DNA of 62,901 nt from Lachnospiraceae bacterium. GTDB taxonomy: Bacteria > Bacillota > Clostridia > Lachnospirales > Lachnospiraceae. The position numbers and the translations under genes are program-made. Under the pieces are notes generated by a model. The model was not told where the DNA came from, ran no database searches, and saw only the letters and a list, made by a program, of their open reading frames with translations. This document shows, one piece after another, positions 44,234 through 52,354 of the stretch. The stretch covers positions 1 to 62,901 of the forward strand of contig JAFUYB010000064.1 in assembly GCA_017470735.1 (NCBI GenBank), read 5' to 3'. Position 1 is the stretch's first letter, and each line of letters starts with the position of its first letter.

Positions 44234-46281
44234 AATCTGATCTCTCCTTCGTCTATCATTTTATCCAAGGTCTTTTCAATCTGCTCCTTGACAAGCCCCG
44301 GCGTGCCGCCCTCGATCTGCGCGCCTGCCACATTCAGATGTCCGCCGCCGCCGAGCCGCTCCATGATCCGCTGCACATCGATCTCATCAATCGACCGCGC
44401 GGAAATAAATATCTTATTTTTAAATCTCGTTATAACAAACGACGCCTTGATGCCGACAATATTCAAAAGCTCGTTGGCCGCCTGCGCCCCGACCACGGTC
44501 GGGCTCTCTAAATCCTGCGCCGGACAGTGGGAAATCGCAAATGCGCCCCGGTACACCTGCGCATGGCGGACGACTTCCGCGCGCGCCTTGTAGGCTTCCA
44601 TATTCTCCCGCAGCAGCTTGCGGACACGCGTCACTTCCGCCCCATTGCGCCGGAGGTACGCCGCCGCTTCAAAGGTGCGCACGCCGGTCTTGGTCATGAA
44701 GTTGTTAGTGTCGATCAAAATGCCCGCATAGATGCACGCCGCTTCATTAGGCGCCAGATCGATCCGCTCGGAGAAATACTGCAGCACCTCCGCGATCATC
44801 TCACAAGCCGAAGACGCATACGGCTCAATATAGGAAAGCAGCGGATTCTTGATCTGGTCCTTGCCCTGCCGGTGGTGGTCAAACACGACGATATTCTTGG
44901 TCATCTCCAGAAGCTCCGGGCACTCCGTATAACCCGGACGGTTCGTATCCACGACGACGACCAGCATATCCTCGGTCAGGTTGTCCACCGCGTCGTAGCT
45001 GTCGATGAACAGATCCTTCGGATATCCGTTCTCCTCGGTAAACAGATCGACAAACGGCCGCAGTGAGGTCGTCACTGTATTCAGGACGATCTGGCATTCC
45101 TTGTGCAGCTCCCGCGCCGCGCAGAAGACGCCGATCGCCGCGCCGAGCGCATCGACATCGGAAATCTGATGCCCCATGCAGATGACCTTTTCCCGCGTCA
45201 TCATCATTTCCCGCAATGCCTGCGCCTTGACCCGCGCTTTGACGCGGGAGTTTTTCTCGACTTCCTTGCCGCGCCGTCCATAATAGGACACTTCGCCGCC
45301 GATCTTGACCACGGCCTGCGAACCGCCCCGCCCCAGCGCTAAGCCCATTGCCGTCCGAGCAAATTCCGCCGACTGGATGTAACTCTCGCCGCCGGCGCCG
45401 ATACCGATCGACAGAGTGATCTCGTTGTCATTGCCCGCCTTGGTCGTCTTGATGTCTTCAAGCAGTGAAAACTTTTCTTCTTCCAGCTTCGGCAAATAAC
45501 GGTTCTGGAACACGACGAAATATTTGTCTTTTTCGAGCTTACGGACGATCGCGTCGGCACGGGCGAAATAGTTGCTGATCTTGCGGTCGATCACCGCCGT
45601 AAGCAGGGAACGCTTGACATCCTCCACCGCATCGAGGGTCTCGTCGTAATTGTCGATATAGACGAGGCCGGTGACCATTTTCTGCTCGACATTGATCCGC
45701 TTGTACTCCATCAGCTCCGTCTCGTCGAACAGCATACAGGAAATCAGCGGCATTTCCTCGTCATCCTCCGGCAGCTTGATCTCCTGCTCCATCTCGATCC
45801 CGAAATGCAGCCGCGACATCTCCACGCGGTAATGGCGGTCGTTGTGCACAATATGGTAGGAAAAGGAGCCTTCGTGGCGCTTTTCAATACTCTCGCGCGT
45901 GATATCCGGCAGAATCGAGGTGATGGATTTGCGGTAATTCCGGTCCTTGCCGCTCACCTCGGCAAACTGGTTGTTGAGCCAGAGGATCTTGCCCGCCGGA
46001 TCCAGCAGCGCATACGGCAGCTGGAAATGCTCCAGCAGCTCCTTCTGCACCGTCGCGTAATGCGTCGCGAAGGAGACGATCTCCTGCTCCAGCCGCCTTT
46101 TTGTGGACAGCGTCAGAACCAGCACAAGCAGCCAAAACAGCCCTGTCAGAGGCGTCACAATGCAGGCTAATTTCTGGTCATAGAAAAACAGTCCGAATGA
46201 ACACAAGAAAAACACACCCATCAGATAAAACGGTGTGAGGAAATATGTCTTTAGCTTCCCACGGAAATATTGATTATCCAT
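44230..46281 (-). CDS. gdpP: Cyclic-di-AMP phosphodiesterase GdpP
   Basis: A 683-residue protein with the GdpP layout: two N-terminal membrane helices (residues about 12-55), a PAS-like domain (about 85-165), a degenerate GGDEF domain (about 170-310), and the DHH/DHHA1 phosphodiesterase (about 340-683). The DHH motifs are visible as GHQISDVDALGAA, VVVDTNRP and VVFDHHRQGKD, with the GGGGHLNVAGA glycine loop of DHHA1 near the end. It hydrolyses c-di-AMP to pApA. The ATG at 46281 has no ribosome site and lies seven bases after a -10, so its mRNA may be leaderless. It heads the gdpP-rplI-dnaB operon. Confidence 0.93.
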   Translation of the reverse strand: MDNQYFRGKLKTYFLTPFYLMGVFFLCSFGLFFYDQKLACIVTPLTGLFWLLVLVLTLSTKRRLEQEIVSFATHYATVQKELLEHFQLPYALLDPAGKILWLNNQFAEVSGKDRNYRKSITSILPDITRESIEKRHEGSFSYHIVHNDRHYRVEMSRLHFGIEMEQEIKLPEDDEEMPLISCMLFDETELMEYKRINVEQKMVTGLVYIDNYDETLDAVEDVKRSLLTAVIDRKISNYFARADAIVRKLEKDKYFVVFQNRYLPKLEEEKFSLLEDIKTTKAGNDNEITLSIGIGAGGESYIQSAEFARTAMGLALGRGGSQAVVKIGGEVSYYGRRGKEVEKNSRVKARVKAQALREMMMTREKVICMGHQISDVDALGAAIGVFCAARELHKECQIVLNTVTTSLRPFVDLFTEENGYPKDLFIDSYDAVDNLTEDMLVVVVDTNRPGYTECPELLEMTKNIVVFDHHRQGKDQIKNPLLSYIEPYASSACEMIAEVLQYFSERIDLAPNEAACIYAGILIDTNNFMTKTGVRTFEAAAYLRRNGAEVTRVRKLLRENMEAYKARAEVVRHAQVYRGAFAISHCPAQDLESPTVVGAQAANELLNIVGIKASFVITRFKNKIFISARSIDEIDVQRIMERLGGGGHLNVAGAQIEGGTPGLVKEQIEKTLDKMIDEGEIRL

Positions 46282-46288
46282 AGTGCGT

Positions 46289-46317
46289 ATTATAATACGG
46301 CAGCAGGAAAAACGCAA
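46289..46317 (-). promoter_or_regulatory. Promoter immediately upstream of gdpP
   Basis: On the minus strand TTGCGT (46317-46312), a 17-base spacer and a perfect TATAAT (46294-46289). Only seven bases separate the -10 from the gdpP ATG, so transcription should start at or within a base of the start codon. Confidence 0.7.
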
Positions 46318-46320
46318 ATA

Positions 46321-47208
46321 CTACTTCGCGCAGTACACTTCCATCAGCATCGCGAGCTTGGCCGTCACGGCATCGTCAAAATTGCGCAGATCAAGCCCCG
46401 AAAGCTTTTCAAACTTGTCGAGGCGGTAAACCAGCGTATTCCGGTGGATGAACAGACTCCGCGCTGTCTCGGCGATCGAAAGTCCCGCATCAAAAAACGC
46501 GTGTACCGTCGTCGAAAGCTCCGCGTCCAGAGTGTCAAAACGGAAGCTTCCCAGATGATCCGCCAGATATTCATGGCAGTCCTCATAGCTCAGCTTGCTG
46601 ACCAGCTTGCCAAGCCCCATCTCGTGATAAGGATGTATCTGGTCCGCCGATGAGAAAAGCAGACCGCAGGACTCCGCCAATTGCGCATTGCGGAACGACT
46701 GCGGCAGCACCGGCAGCTCCTCCACGCAGGCATCATAGGAGATATGCACAGGGATCATCGCGTCGGCAGACAGCGTATCCGCCATCACCGATGCCGTCTC
46801 CCGCAACGCTTCCGGCGAAAGTACGCCCCTCGGCAGACGGAGCAGTGCCAGATGCGTCTCATCCAGGCTCAATATGCGGTCATTCCCGCCTGACAGTCCG
46901 ATCAGTATCTCTGTAACGGCATCATCATAGCCCTGCGGAAAATACAGCAGAAACACCACTGCCGCCGTCTCATCCTGCAAATGGTACCGGCGCAGCCCCC
47001 GCGCGATTTCTTCCCTGCTTAACTCGTCCCGCAAAAATGCCAGCCAAAATGAAGCAATGTCTGCCTGCTTCCGGTAAGGCTCTAAAAACGCTTCAAGGAC
47101 GGACAGCACGCGCTCGTCGTCCTGTCCGTCCTCTGAAATTTCTATACGCAAATCAGTATATTGCCGCAGCTCCGCTAAAAGCTGCTGCTTTTTCGTCGTG
47201 TAGTCCAT
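46321..47208 (-). CDS. PucR/CdaR-type transcriptional regulator
   Basis: A 295-residue regulator. The C-terminal ~60 residues are the PucR helix-turn-helix: AFFDAGLSIAETARSLFIHR, NTLVYRLDKFEKLSG and the following LDLRNFDDAVTAKLAM. The N-terminal part has no recognised ligand domain. Such regulators respond to carbon or purine metabolites. It begins one base after the stop of the MsmK/UgpC-like ATPase gene, so the two are translationally coupled, and the HPr-like gene lies upstream. Confidence 0.8.
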   Translation of the reverse strand: MDYTTKKQQLLAELRQYTDLRIEISEDGQDDERVLSVLEAFLEPYRKQADIASFWLAFLRDELSREEIARGLRRYHLQDETAAVVFLLYFPQGYDDAVTEILIGLSGGNDRILSLDETHLALLRLPRGVLSPEALRETASVMADTLSADAMIPVHISYDACVEELPVLPQSFRNAQLAESCGLLFSSADQIHPYHEMGLGKLVSKLSYEDCHEYLADHLGSFRFDTLDAELSTTVHAFFDAGLSIAETARSLFIHRNTLVYRLDKFEKLSGLDLRNFDDAVTAKLAMLMEVYCAK

Positions 47209-47209
47209 A

Positions 47210-48322
47210 TCAGTTCGTAATGGTAAGCTCTGTCTCCTTGTCGAAGAAATGCGCCTTTTCCATATCGAATGCGAAGCGTACCTTGTCGCCGGTGCGGGCC
47301 GTCGTACGCGGATCAACGCGCGCCGTCAGCTGAACGCCTGCGTAATCGAAATACAGGAACACTTCTGCGCCGAGCAGCTCGTATACGCGGATCTGCGCGT
47401 CGAATACGGTATTCGGCGAGGCATCGATGAACATCTGTGAATCGTGGATATCCTCCGGACGGATGCCGAGTGTCACGGTCTTGCCGTTGTAATTGCCGTC
47501 GATCAGAGCCTTTGCCTTGGAAGCCGGTACTGCAAGCTTCGCATCGCCGACGATCGCGGTCACCTTGTCGCCGTTTGCCTCGATCTTGGCATCCAGGAAG
47601 TTCATCTGCGGTGAGCCGATGAAGCCTGCCACGAACTGGTTGCCCGGCTGCATATAAAGATGCTGCGGCGTGTCGATCTGCTGTACGATACCGTCCTTCA
47701 TAACGACGATACGGGTACCGAGCGTCATAGCCTCTGTCTGGTCATGCGTAACGTAGATGATCGTCGCGCCCAGGCGCTCATGCAGCTTGGAGATCTCGAT
47801 ACGCATCTGCACGCGCAGCTTTGCGTCGAGGTTGGACAGCGGCTCGTCCATCAGGAATACTTTAGGATTACGGACGATCGCGCGCCCCATTGCCACACGC
47901 TGTCTCTGACCACCGGACAGAGCCTTCGGCTTACGGTCTAAAAGCGCTTCCAATCCGAGGATCGCTGCTGCCTCTTTTACTTTTTTGTCGATCTCTTCCT
48001 TCGGACGCTTGCGCAGCTTCAGTCCGAATGCCATATTGTCGTAAACGCTCATATGCGGATACAGCGCGTAGTTCTGAAATACCATTGCGATATCGCGGTC
48101 CTTCGGCTCGACATCGTTGACGAGCTTGCCGTCGATCTTCAGCTCGCCGCTGGAGATGTCTTCAAGACCTGCGACCATGCGCAGTGTCGTGGACTTTCCA
48201 CAGCCGGACGGTCCTACGAAGATGATGAATTCCTTGTCCTCAATCTCAAGATTGAAATCCTTAACAGCTTCAAAGCCGTTCGGATAAACTTTGCAGATGT
48301 TTTTCAGCGAAATGCTTGCCAT
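47210..48322 (-). CDS. ugpC: Carbohydrate ABC transporter ATPase (MsmK/UgpC type)
   Basis: A 370-residue ATPase. Walker A GPSGCGKSTTLRM is near residue 38, the signature LSGGQRQRVAMGRAI near 135, Walker B FLMDEPLSNLD near 160 and the switch His in YVTHDQTEAM. The C-terminal ~120 residues form the TOBE/regulatory domain that in MsmK-type proteins can interact with HPr or IIA-type regulators. Shared ATPases of this type energise several sugar importers. No permease is nearby, consistent with a shared ATPase. It follows the HPr-like gene and is coupled to the PucR-type gene. Confidence 0.92.
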   Translation of the reverse strand: MASISLKNICKVYPNGFEAVKDFNLEIEDKEFIIFVGPSGCGKSTTLRMVAGLEDISSGELKIDGKLVNDVEPKDRDIAMVFQNYALYPHMSVYDNMAFGLKLRKRPKEEIDKKVKEAAAILGLEALLDRKPKALSGGQRQRVAMGRAIVRNPKVFLMDEPLSNLDAKLRVQMRIEISKLHERLGATIIYVTHDQTEAMTLGTRIVVMKDGIVQQIDTPQHLYMQPGNQFVAGFIGSPQMNFLDAKIEANGDKVTAIVGDAKLAVPASKAKALIDGNYNGKTVTLGIRPEDIHDSQMFIDASPNTVFDAQIRVYELLGAEVFLYFDYAGVQLTARVDPRTTARTGDKVRFAFDMEKAHFFDKETELTITN

Positions 48323-48349
48323 TGTGTAACCCCTTTCTTTTCTCTACTG

Positions 48350-48583
48350 TCACTTGACGATGAAATCACCGAGCGCGCTGATCACCTTGTCCTGGTCGCC
48401 CTCGTCCTGGATCACCAGCTCAATGTCCTGGGACAGATCCAGTGAAAAAATACCCATGATGGACTTTGCGTCAATGACATAATGACCGGAGACGAGATCG
48501 AAATCCCCGTCAAACTTGGTCAGGACATTGACGAACTTTTTAACTTTGTCGATTGTGTTGATGTTTACCTTTACCGTTTTCAT
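48350..48583 (-). CDS. HPr-like protein lacking the phospho-histidine (Crh-like)
   Basis: A 77-residue protein of the HPr fold. The regulatory serine loop is well kept (DAKSIMGIFSLDLSQ, where HPr has KSIMGVMSL). The segment that normally holds the active-site histidine (GLHARPA) reads NTIDKVKKFVN, without His. It therefore cannot act as a PTS phosphocarrier, but it could be phosphorylated on serine and act like Crh as a co-repressor or allosteric partner. GGGAGG lies upstream. It is the first gene of an operon with a sugar ABC ATPase and a PucR-type regulator, pointing to carbon control. Confidence 0.82.
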   Translation of the reverse strand: MKTVKVNINTIDKVKKFVNVLTKFDGDFDLVSGHYVIDAKSIMGIFSLDLSQDIELVIQDEGDQDKVISALGDFIVK

Positions 48584-48685
48584 AGCATTTTACCTCCCTA
48601 TATTGATGTATGTTATCCATTTAACCCATGTGACGCAATGGGTAAGTGTACAAAAAACCGTTGTGCATTTGACAAAATGACAAAT

Positions 48686-50413
48686 TCAGTCCAGCCGGTC
48701 CTCCGGATTCCCCTTAAAACGCTCGCTCGGCGCGAACTGCTCCTTTTGCTCGGTTTCAATGATCGGCGCTTCCGCGGCACCCTGCTCGAATGCCGTCTGT
48801 TCCTCACCGTCTTTGGCGTGCCCGACCATAATGCTGTTTCTGGATTTGCGCTTGACCTTGTACAGCATGCGGTCCGCGGCGTGCAGGTAGTTCCAGACAT
48901 TGTGCCCCGCCTGCGGGATGCCCCAGAAAATCCCCTGGGATATCGTCACGTACTTTGTGTCCGTCCGGGAATAACGGTGCTCAAACTTCTTTGCGGCGAT
49001 CGACGCCTTCAGATCCTGCGCGATCGCGAACACTTCTTTATCCGTATAGCCTTCGTAGATCAGGACAAACTCGTCTCCGCCGTACCTGGACGCGAACACC
49101 CCGCCGAAGCGTTTGAGCTTTAAGATCTCGTCCGCGATAAACCGGATGCACTTGTCGCCTTCCTGATGCCCGTAGTTGTCGTTGTATTCCTTGAAAAAAT
49201 CGATGTCGAGGATCTCAACCGCAAGTCCCGTCTGGTTGCGGTAAGCGCGGTCATAAGCAATCTCGCCATACGCATTGAGCCGCAGGCGGTTGTACATGCC
49301 GGTCAGAGGATCGGTCTCGGAACGGAGCGTCAGCTTTTCGTTTTCCTTTTCCACCTCGCGCTTTTCCTCAGCGAGGCTCGACATCTCATGCCGCATATCG
49401 ATCATCTGCCGCGTCATAAAGCTGTTTTCCTGCTGAAGACTCTCCGCCAGGTCAAAATACGCCGCCGTATCCCGGCGGTATCCTTCTTTGTCATCGACCT
49501 TTTTCTCATAACGCAGCCGCAGCGTCAGCAGCTTGCGCGAGAAATTCCGCACCCTTGTCTGCTCCGCGATTGGCGATGCTTTATCCAGAACGAACAAAAA
49601 CTCCTCATACTCGCCCATTTCCAGCAGCAACTTCAGATAGTGGTATAGATCGTCAAAAATGTCCATCAGCGGCATTTTTTCCGTAAATCCCGCGCGGATC
49701 CGCGCAAAACAGCCCCGCACTTCTTCATCCTGTCCGCGGGCATGGAACAGCCTCGCAAAAAAGAAGTACGACGGCACGCTGGTTTCCACTGTAAGATCGG
49801 GCAGGCAGACCATCCGGATCAGCCTGGCGTATTTATCCGCGTCGTCCAGCCGGTCTTCGCGCAGCGCGCATTTGCCAAGCCCGATATACGCCGCCGACAA
49901 GTGCTCCTGCCTCGCGGGCATCCTCGGATGTCCCTCAATATAGTGCAGTCCTTGCGTAAAATGCTCTGCTGCCAGATCGAATTCATCGAGGATCAGGTAC
50001 AGGCTCCCTTTATTCATATGTACCATCCACGCGAGATCCGGCAGGGAGTACTGCTCGCAGTATTCGGATGCCTTGTCGTAGTAATCCAGCGCCATCGGCT
50101 CGTTGCCGCGGTTTAAGGACATAATGCCGAGCATAATGTTTGCCATCACAAGATAGCCCCACTCCCGGATATTTTCGTAGGGCTTCATACATTCCATCAT
50201 ATCGCGGTAAAAATTGGGGATATCGTTTGCCACATAGTAAATCTCGCCCCGGGTGAACCGCGCGAATCCGACCAGCGCGTCTTCTTTCCGCTCAATGCCG
50301 TAGGCTTCGATCGCGTCGCAGTCCCGCAGCGCTCCTTCGCGGTCGCTCTGACGCTTGCGGTCAACTCCGCGTATCAGCTCCTGTATGTCGCTCCGGTATA
50401 TGTTGATGTTCAT
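48686..50413 (-). CDS. TPR-GGDEF diguanylate cyclase
   Basis: A 575-residue cytoplasmic protein. The N-terminal ~330 residues are TPR-like helical repeats (GIMSLNRGNEPMALDYYDKA, MNKGSLYLILDEFDLAAEHF), followed by a coiled coil (about 330-375) and a GGDEF domain (about 375-545). The active loop is SRYGGDEFVLIYE, so synthesis of c-di-GMP is expected. I see no RxxD inhibitory site five residues before it. The C-terminal ~30 residues are acidic linker. AAAGGA lies before the ATG at 50413. It complements the HD-GYP protein at 9348. Confidence 0.88.
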   Translation of the reverse strand: MNINIYRSDIQELIRGVDRKRQSDREGALRDCDAIEAYGIERKEDALVGFARFTRGEIYYVANDIPNFYRDMMECMKPYENIREWGYLVMANIMLGIMSLNRGNEPMALDYYDKASEYCEQYSLPDLAWMVHMNKGSLYLILDEFDLAAEHFTQGLHYIEGHPRMPARQEHLSAAYIGLGKCALREDRLDDADKYARLIRMVCLPDLTVETSVPSYFFFARLFHARGQDEEVRGCFARIRAGFTEKMPLMDIFDDLYHYLKLLLEMGEYEEFLFVLDKASPIAEQTRVRNFSRKLLTLRLRYEKKVDDKEGYRRDTAAYFDLAESLQQENSFMTRQMIDMRHEMSSLAEEKREVEKENEKLTLRSETDPLTGMYNRLRLNAYGEIAYDRAYRNQTGLAVEILDIDFFKEYNDNYGHQEGDKCIRFIADEILKLKRFGGVFASRYGGDEFVLIYEGYTDKEVFAIAQDLKASIAAKKFEHRYSRTDTKYVTISQGIFWGIPQAGHNVWNYLHAADRMLYKVKRKSRNSIMVGHAKDGEEQTAFEQGAAEAPIIETEQKEQFAPSERFKGNPEDRLD

Positions 50414-50442
50414 GCAGATTCCTTTCTGTGTTTGATGCAATG

Positions 50443-50609
50443 CTAGTGTGCTGACACATTCATCTTTGAACTAATAATCTGGGACATATTTGCGTCAGAT
50501 GCTAGGCATCCGAATGAGTCGTAGCCGTAGCTACGGCGATTGAGGATAACAACGCAGATGGCGTAAATAGGGCACAGATAGTTCAATTATGAATGTGCCA
50601 GCACACTAG
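50443..50609. mobile_element. Palindromic MITE-like element (167 bp)
   Basis: The ends are inverted repeats of about 32 bases (CTAGTGTGCTGACACATTCA at the left, the complement with few mismatches at the right, ending GCACACTAG). The interior also folds back: TCTGGGACATATTTGCGTC pairs imperfectly with the complement of its right counterpart, and the centre is the perfect palindrome GCCGTAGCTACGGC. There is no ORF. The element sits between the rsmA and GGDEF genes. Its core AACAACGCAGATGG resembles the core of the decayed element at 12578-12683. Confidence 0.8.
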
Positions 50610-50616
50610 GTGACCG

Positions 50617-51492
50617 TCATCTGCAATTTTCGTTCACCAAACCATCTGCCAGCCTTGCAAATTCCTCCAGGGACAGTGCTTCTCCGCGCACTGTCGCCGG
50701 ATGCCCCTGCTCCACGATCTTCTGCGCTATCTCTTCTTTTGAGAGTGACAGCCCCGCCCCGTTTGCCAGGGCATTCGCCAAAGTCTTGCGGCGCTGGTTG
50801 AATGACGCCCGGATCAGCGCAAACAGAAGCTTTTCATCCCGGACACTGACCGGCGGCGTCCCGTGACGGGTCAGGGTAATGACCGCGCTTTCCACCTTGG
50901 GCGGCGGAAAAAATGCCCGCGGTTCAAGCAGAAAATGGATCTGTGGCTCCGTATAATACTGCACGGCCAGCGACAATGCCCCGTAAATCTTGCTCCCCGG
51001 TCCGGCAGTCATCCGCTCGGCGACTTCTTTCTGCACCATCACGGTAATCGATGTATAGGGAATATTTTCTTCCAGCAGCTTCATCAGTATCGGCGTGGTA
51101 ATGTAGTAGGGCAGGTTGGCAACAACTCTTACCGGGCGGCCTTTTGCCCGTTCCTCCAGGATCTCTGCCAGCGGAAGCTTCATCACATCGCCCTGCATCA
51201 GCTCAACATTCATCCTGTCGGCAAGCTGCTCCTCTAAAATCGGGATCAGCTTCGTATCGATCTCAACCGCCAGCACGCCCCCTGCTGCCTCCGCGAGCTG
51301 TGCCGTCAGCGTGCCCATGCCCGGCCCGATCTCCAGCACAAAATCATCCTTCGTCATGCCCGACGCTTCGACGATGTCAGCAAGCACCGCAGGATCCGTC
51401 AGGAAATTCTGCCCGTATTTTTTCTGAAACCGGAACCCATGGCGGTGCAGGACGGCTTCCATTCGTTTTCGCTCAAAATTCGCGCTGTTCAT
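50617..51492 (-). CDS. rsmA: 16S rRNA dimethyladenosine transferase RsmA (KsgA)
   Basis: A 291-residue methyltransferase that dimethylates two adjacent adenosines near the 3' end of 16S rRNA. KKYGQNFLTDPAV, the SAM-binding LEIGPGMGTLT, and the catalytic VVANLPYYITTPI are present, with FFPPPKVESAV and SFNQRRKTLANAL in the C-terminal domain. It is the last gene of the metG-tatD-rsmA operon, a typical Firmicutes order. Eight bases beyond its stop a palindromic element begins. Confidence 0.97.
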   Translation of the reverse strand: MNSANFERKRMEAVLHRHGFRFQKKYGQNFLTDPAVLADIVEASGMTKDDFVLEIGPGMGTLTAQLAEAAGGVLAVEIDTKLIPILEEQLADRMNVELMQGDVMKLPLAEILEERAKGRPVRVVANLPYYITTPILMKLLEENIPYTSITVMVQKEVAERMTAGPGSKIYGALSLAVQYYTEPQIHFLLEPRAFFPPPKVESAVITLTRHGTPPVSVRDEKLLFALIRASFNQRRKTLANALANGAGLSLSKEEIAQKIVEQGHPATVRGEALSLEEFARLADGLVNENCR

Positions 51493-51549
51493 GGATGGTC
51501 TTCTCTTACATTCATTTTTTTGTGTATTCTGTCAAATCTCGCGCACAAG

Positions 51550-52338
51550 TCACGCCCGGAAGGTCACTTTCGCAAAAAGCCGTCTCGCGTTTTCTGCCGT
51601 CGTCTCGATCACTTCGTCCTCGGTAATCTCCTTGATCTTGGCGATTGCCTGGACGATATACGGCAGGTAGGTCGAATCATTTCTCCTGCCACGGAACGGC
51701 TCCGGCGCAAGATACGGACAATCCGTCTCTGTCAAAATGTATTCTAACGGGATCCGCTCTACGGTTTCTTTGAGCTTCTTGCCGTTCTTGAAGGTCACGA
51801 CCCCGCCGATGCCGATGAAAAAGCCCCGCTTCACATACTCCTCTGCTATCTCCGGTGAGTAGGAAAAACAGTGCATGACGCCCCTTGTACCCTGGTCAAT
51901 GGCATCCTTTAAAATCGAAAGCGTATCGTCGCAGGCCTCCCGCGAATGGATGATGACTGGTAAATCAACTTCCCGCGCCAGCTTTAGTTGGTTTACAAAG
52001 CAACCTCTTTGCTCTTCGCGGACTGTTTCATCCTTTTCCCAGTAATAATCAAGCCCGATCTCACCAATGGCCGCTACCTTTGCATCGGAAGCGTGCTCTC
52101 TGATCCATTCCATCCCATCGTCACTCAGCGTATCAATATCACTCGGATGGACACCGAGCGCCGCGTAAATAAAAGGGTATTCCTGCGCTAAGCGGTAACT
52201 CTCTTTCGCGGAGTCCATTGACGCGCCGACATTGATGATCGGGGCGATGTTGTGGGCTGCCATTGCAGACAGCAGCTCGTCGCGGTCGTCGTTATAGCGT
52301 TCGTCGTCGTAGTGCGCGTGAGTCTCGAAGATGTTCAT
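51550..52338 (-). CDS. tatD: TatD family metal-dependent hydrolase
   Basis: A 262-residue TIM-barrel hydrolase. FETHAHYDDERY gives the first metal-binding His pair, EIGLDYYW the Glu, PVIIHSREA and MHCFSY the next His ligands, and LTETDCPYLAP the Asp. The family shows 3'-5' exonuclease/DNase activity. The start at 52338 has TAGGAG upstream and matches the family start, whereas the ORF extends upstream without a ribosome site. It begins 16 bases after metG. Confidence 0.93.
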   Translation of the reverse strand: MNIFETHAHYDDERYNDDRDELLSAMAAHNIAPIINVGASMDSAKESYRLAQEYPFIYAALGVHPSDIDTLSDDGMEWIREHASDAKVAAIGEIGLDYYWEKDETVREEQRGCFVNQLKLAREVDLPVIIHSREACDDTLSILKDAIDQGTRGVMHCFSYSPEIAEEYVKRGFFIGIGGVVTFKNGKKLKETVERIPLEYILTETDCPYLAPEPFRGRRNDSTYLPYIVQAIAKIKEITEDEVIETTAENARRLFAKVTFRA

Positions 52339-52354
52339 GGGTTTTGCTCCTAAA

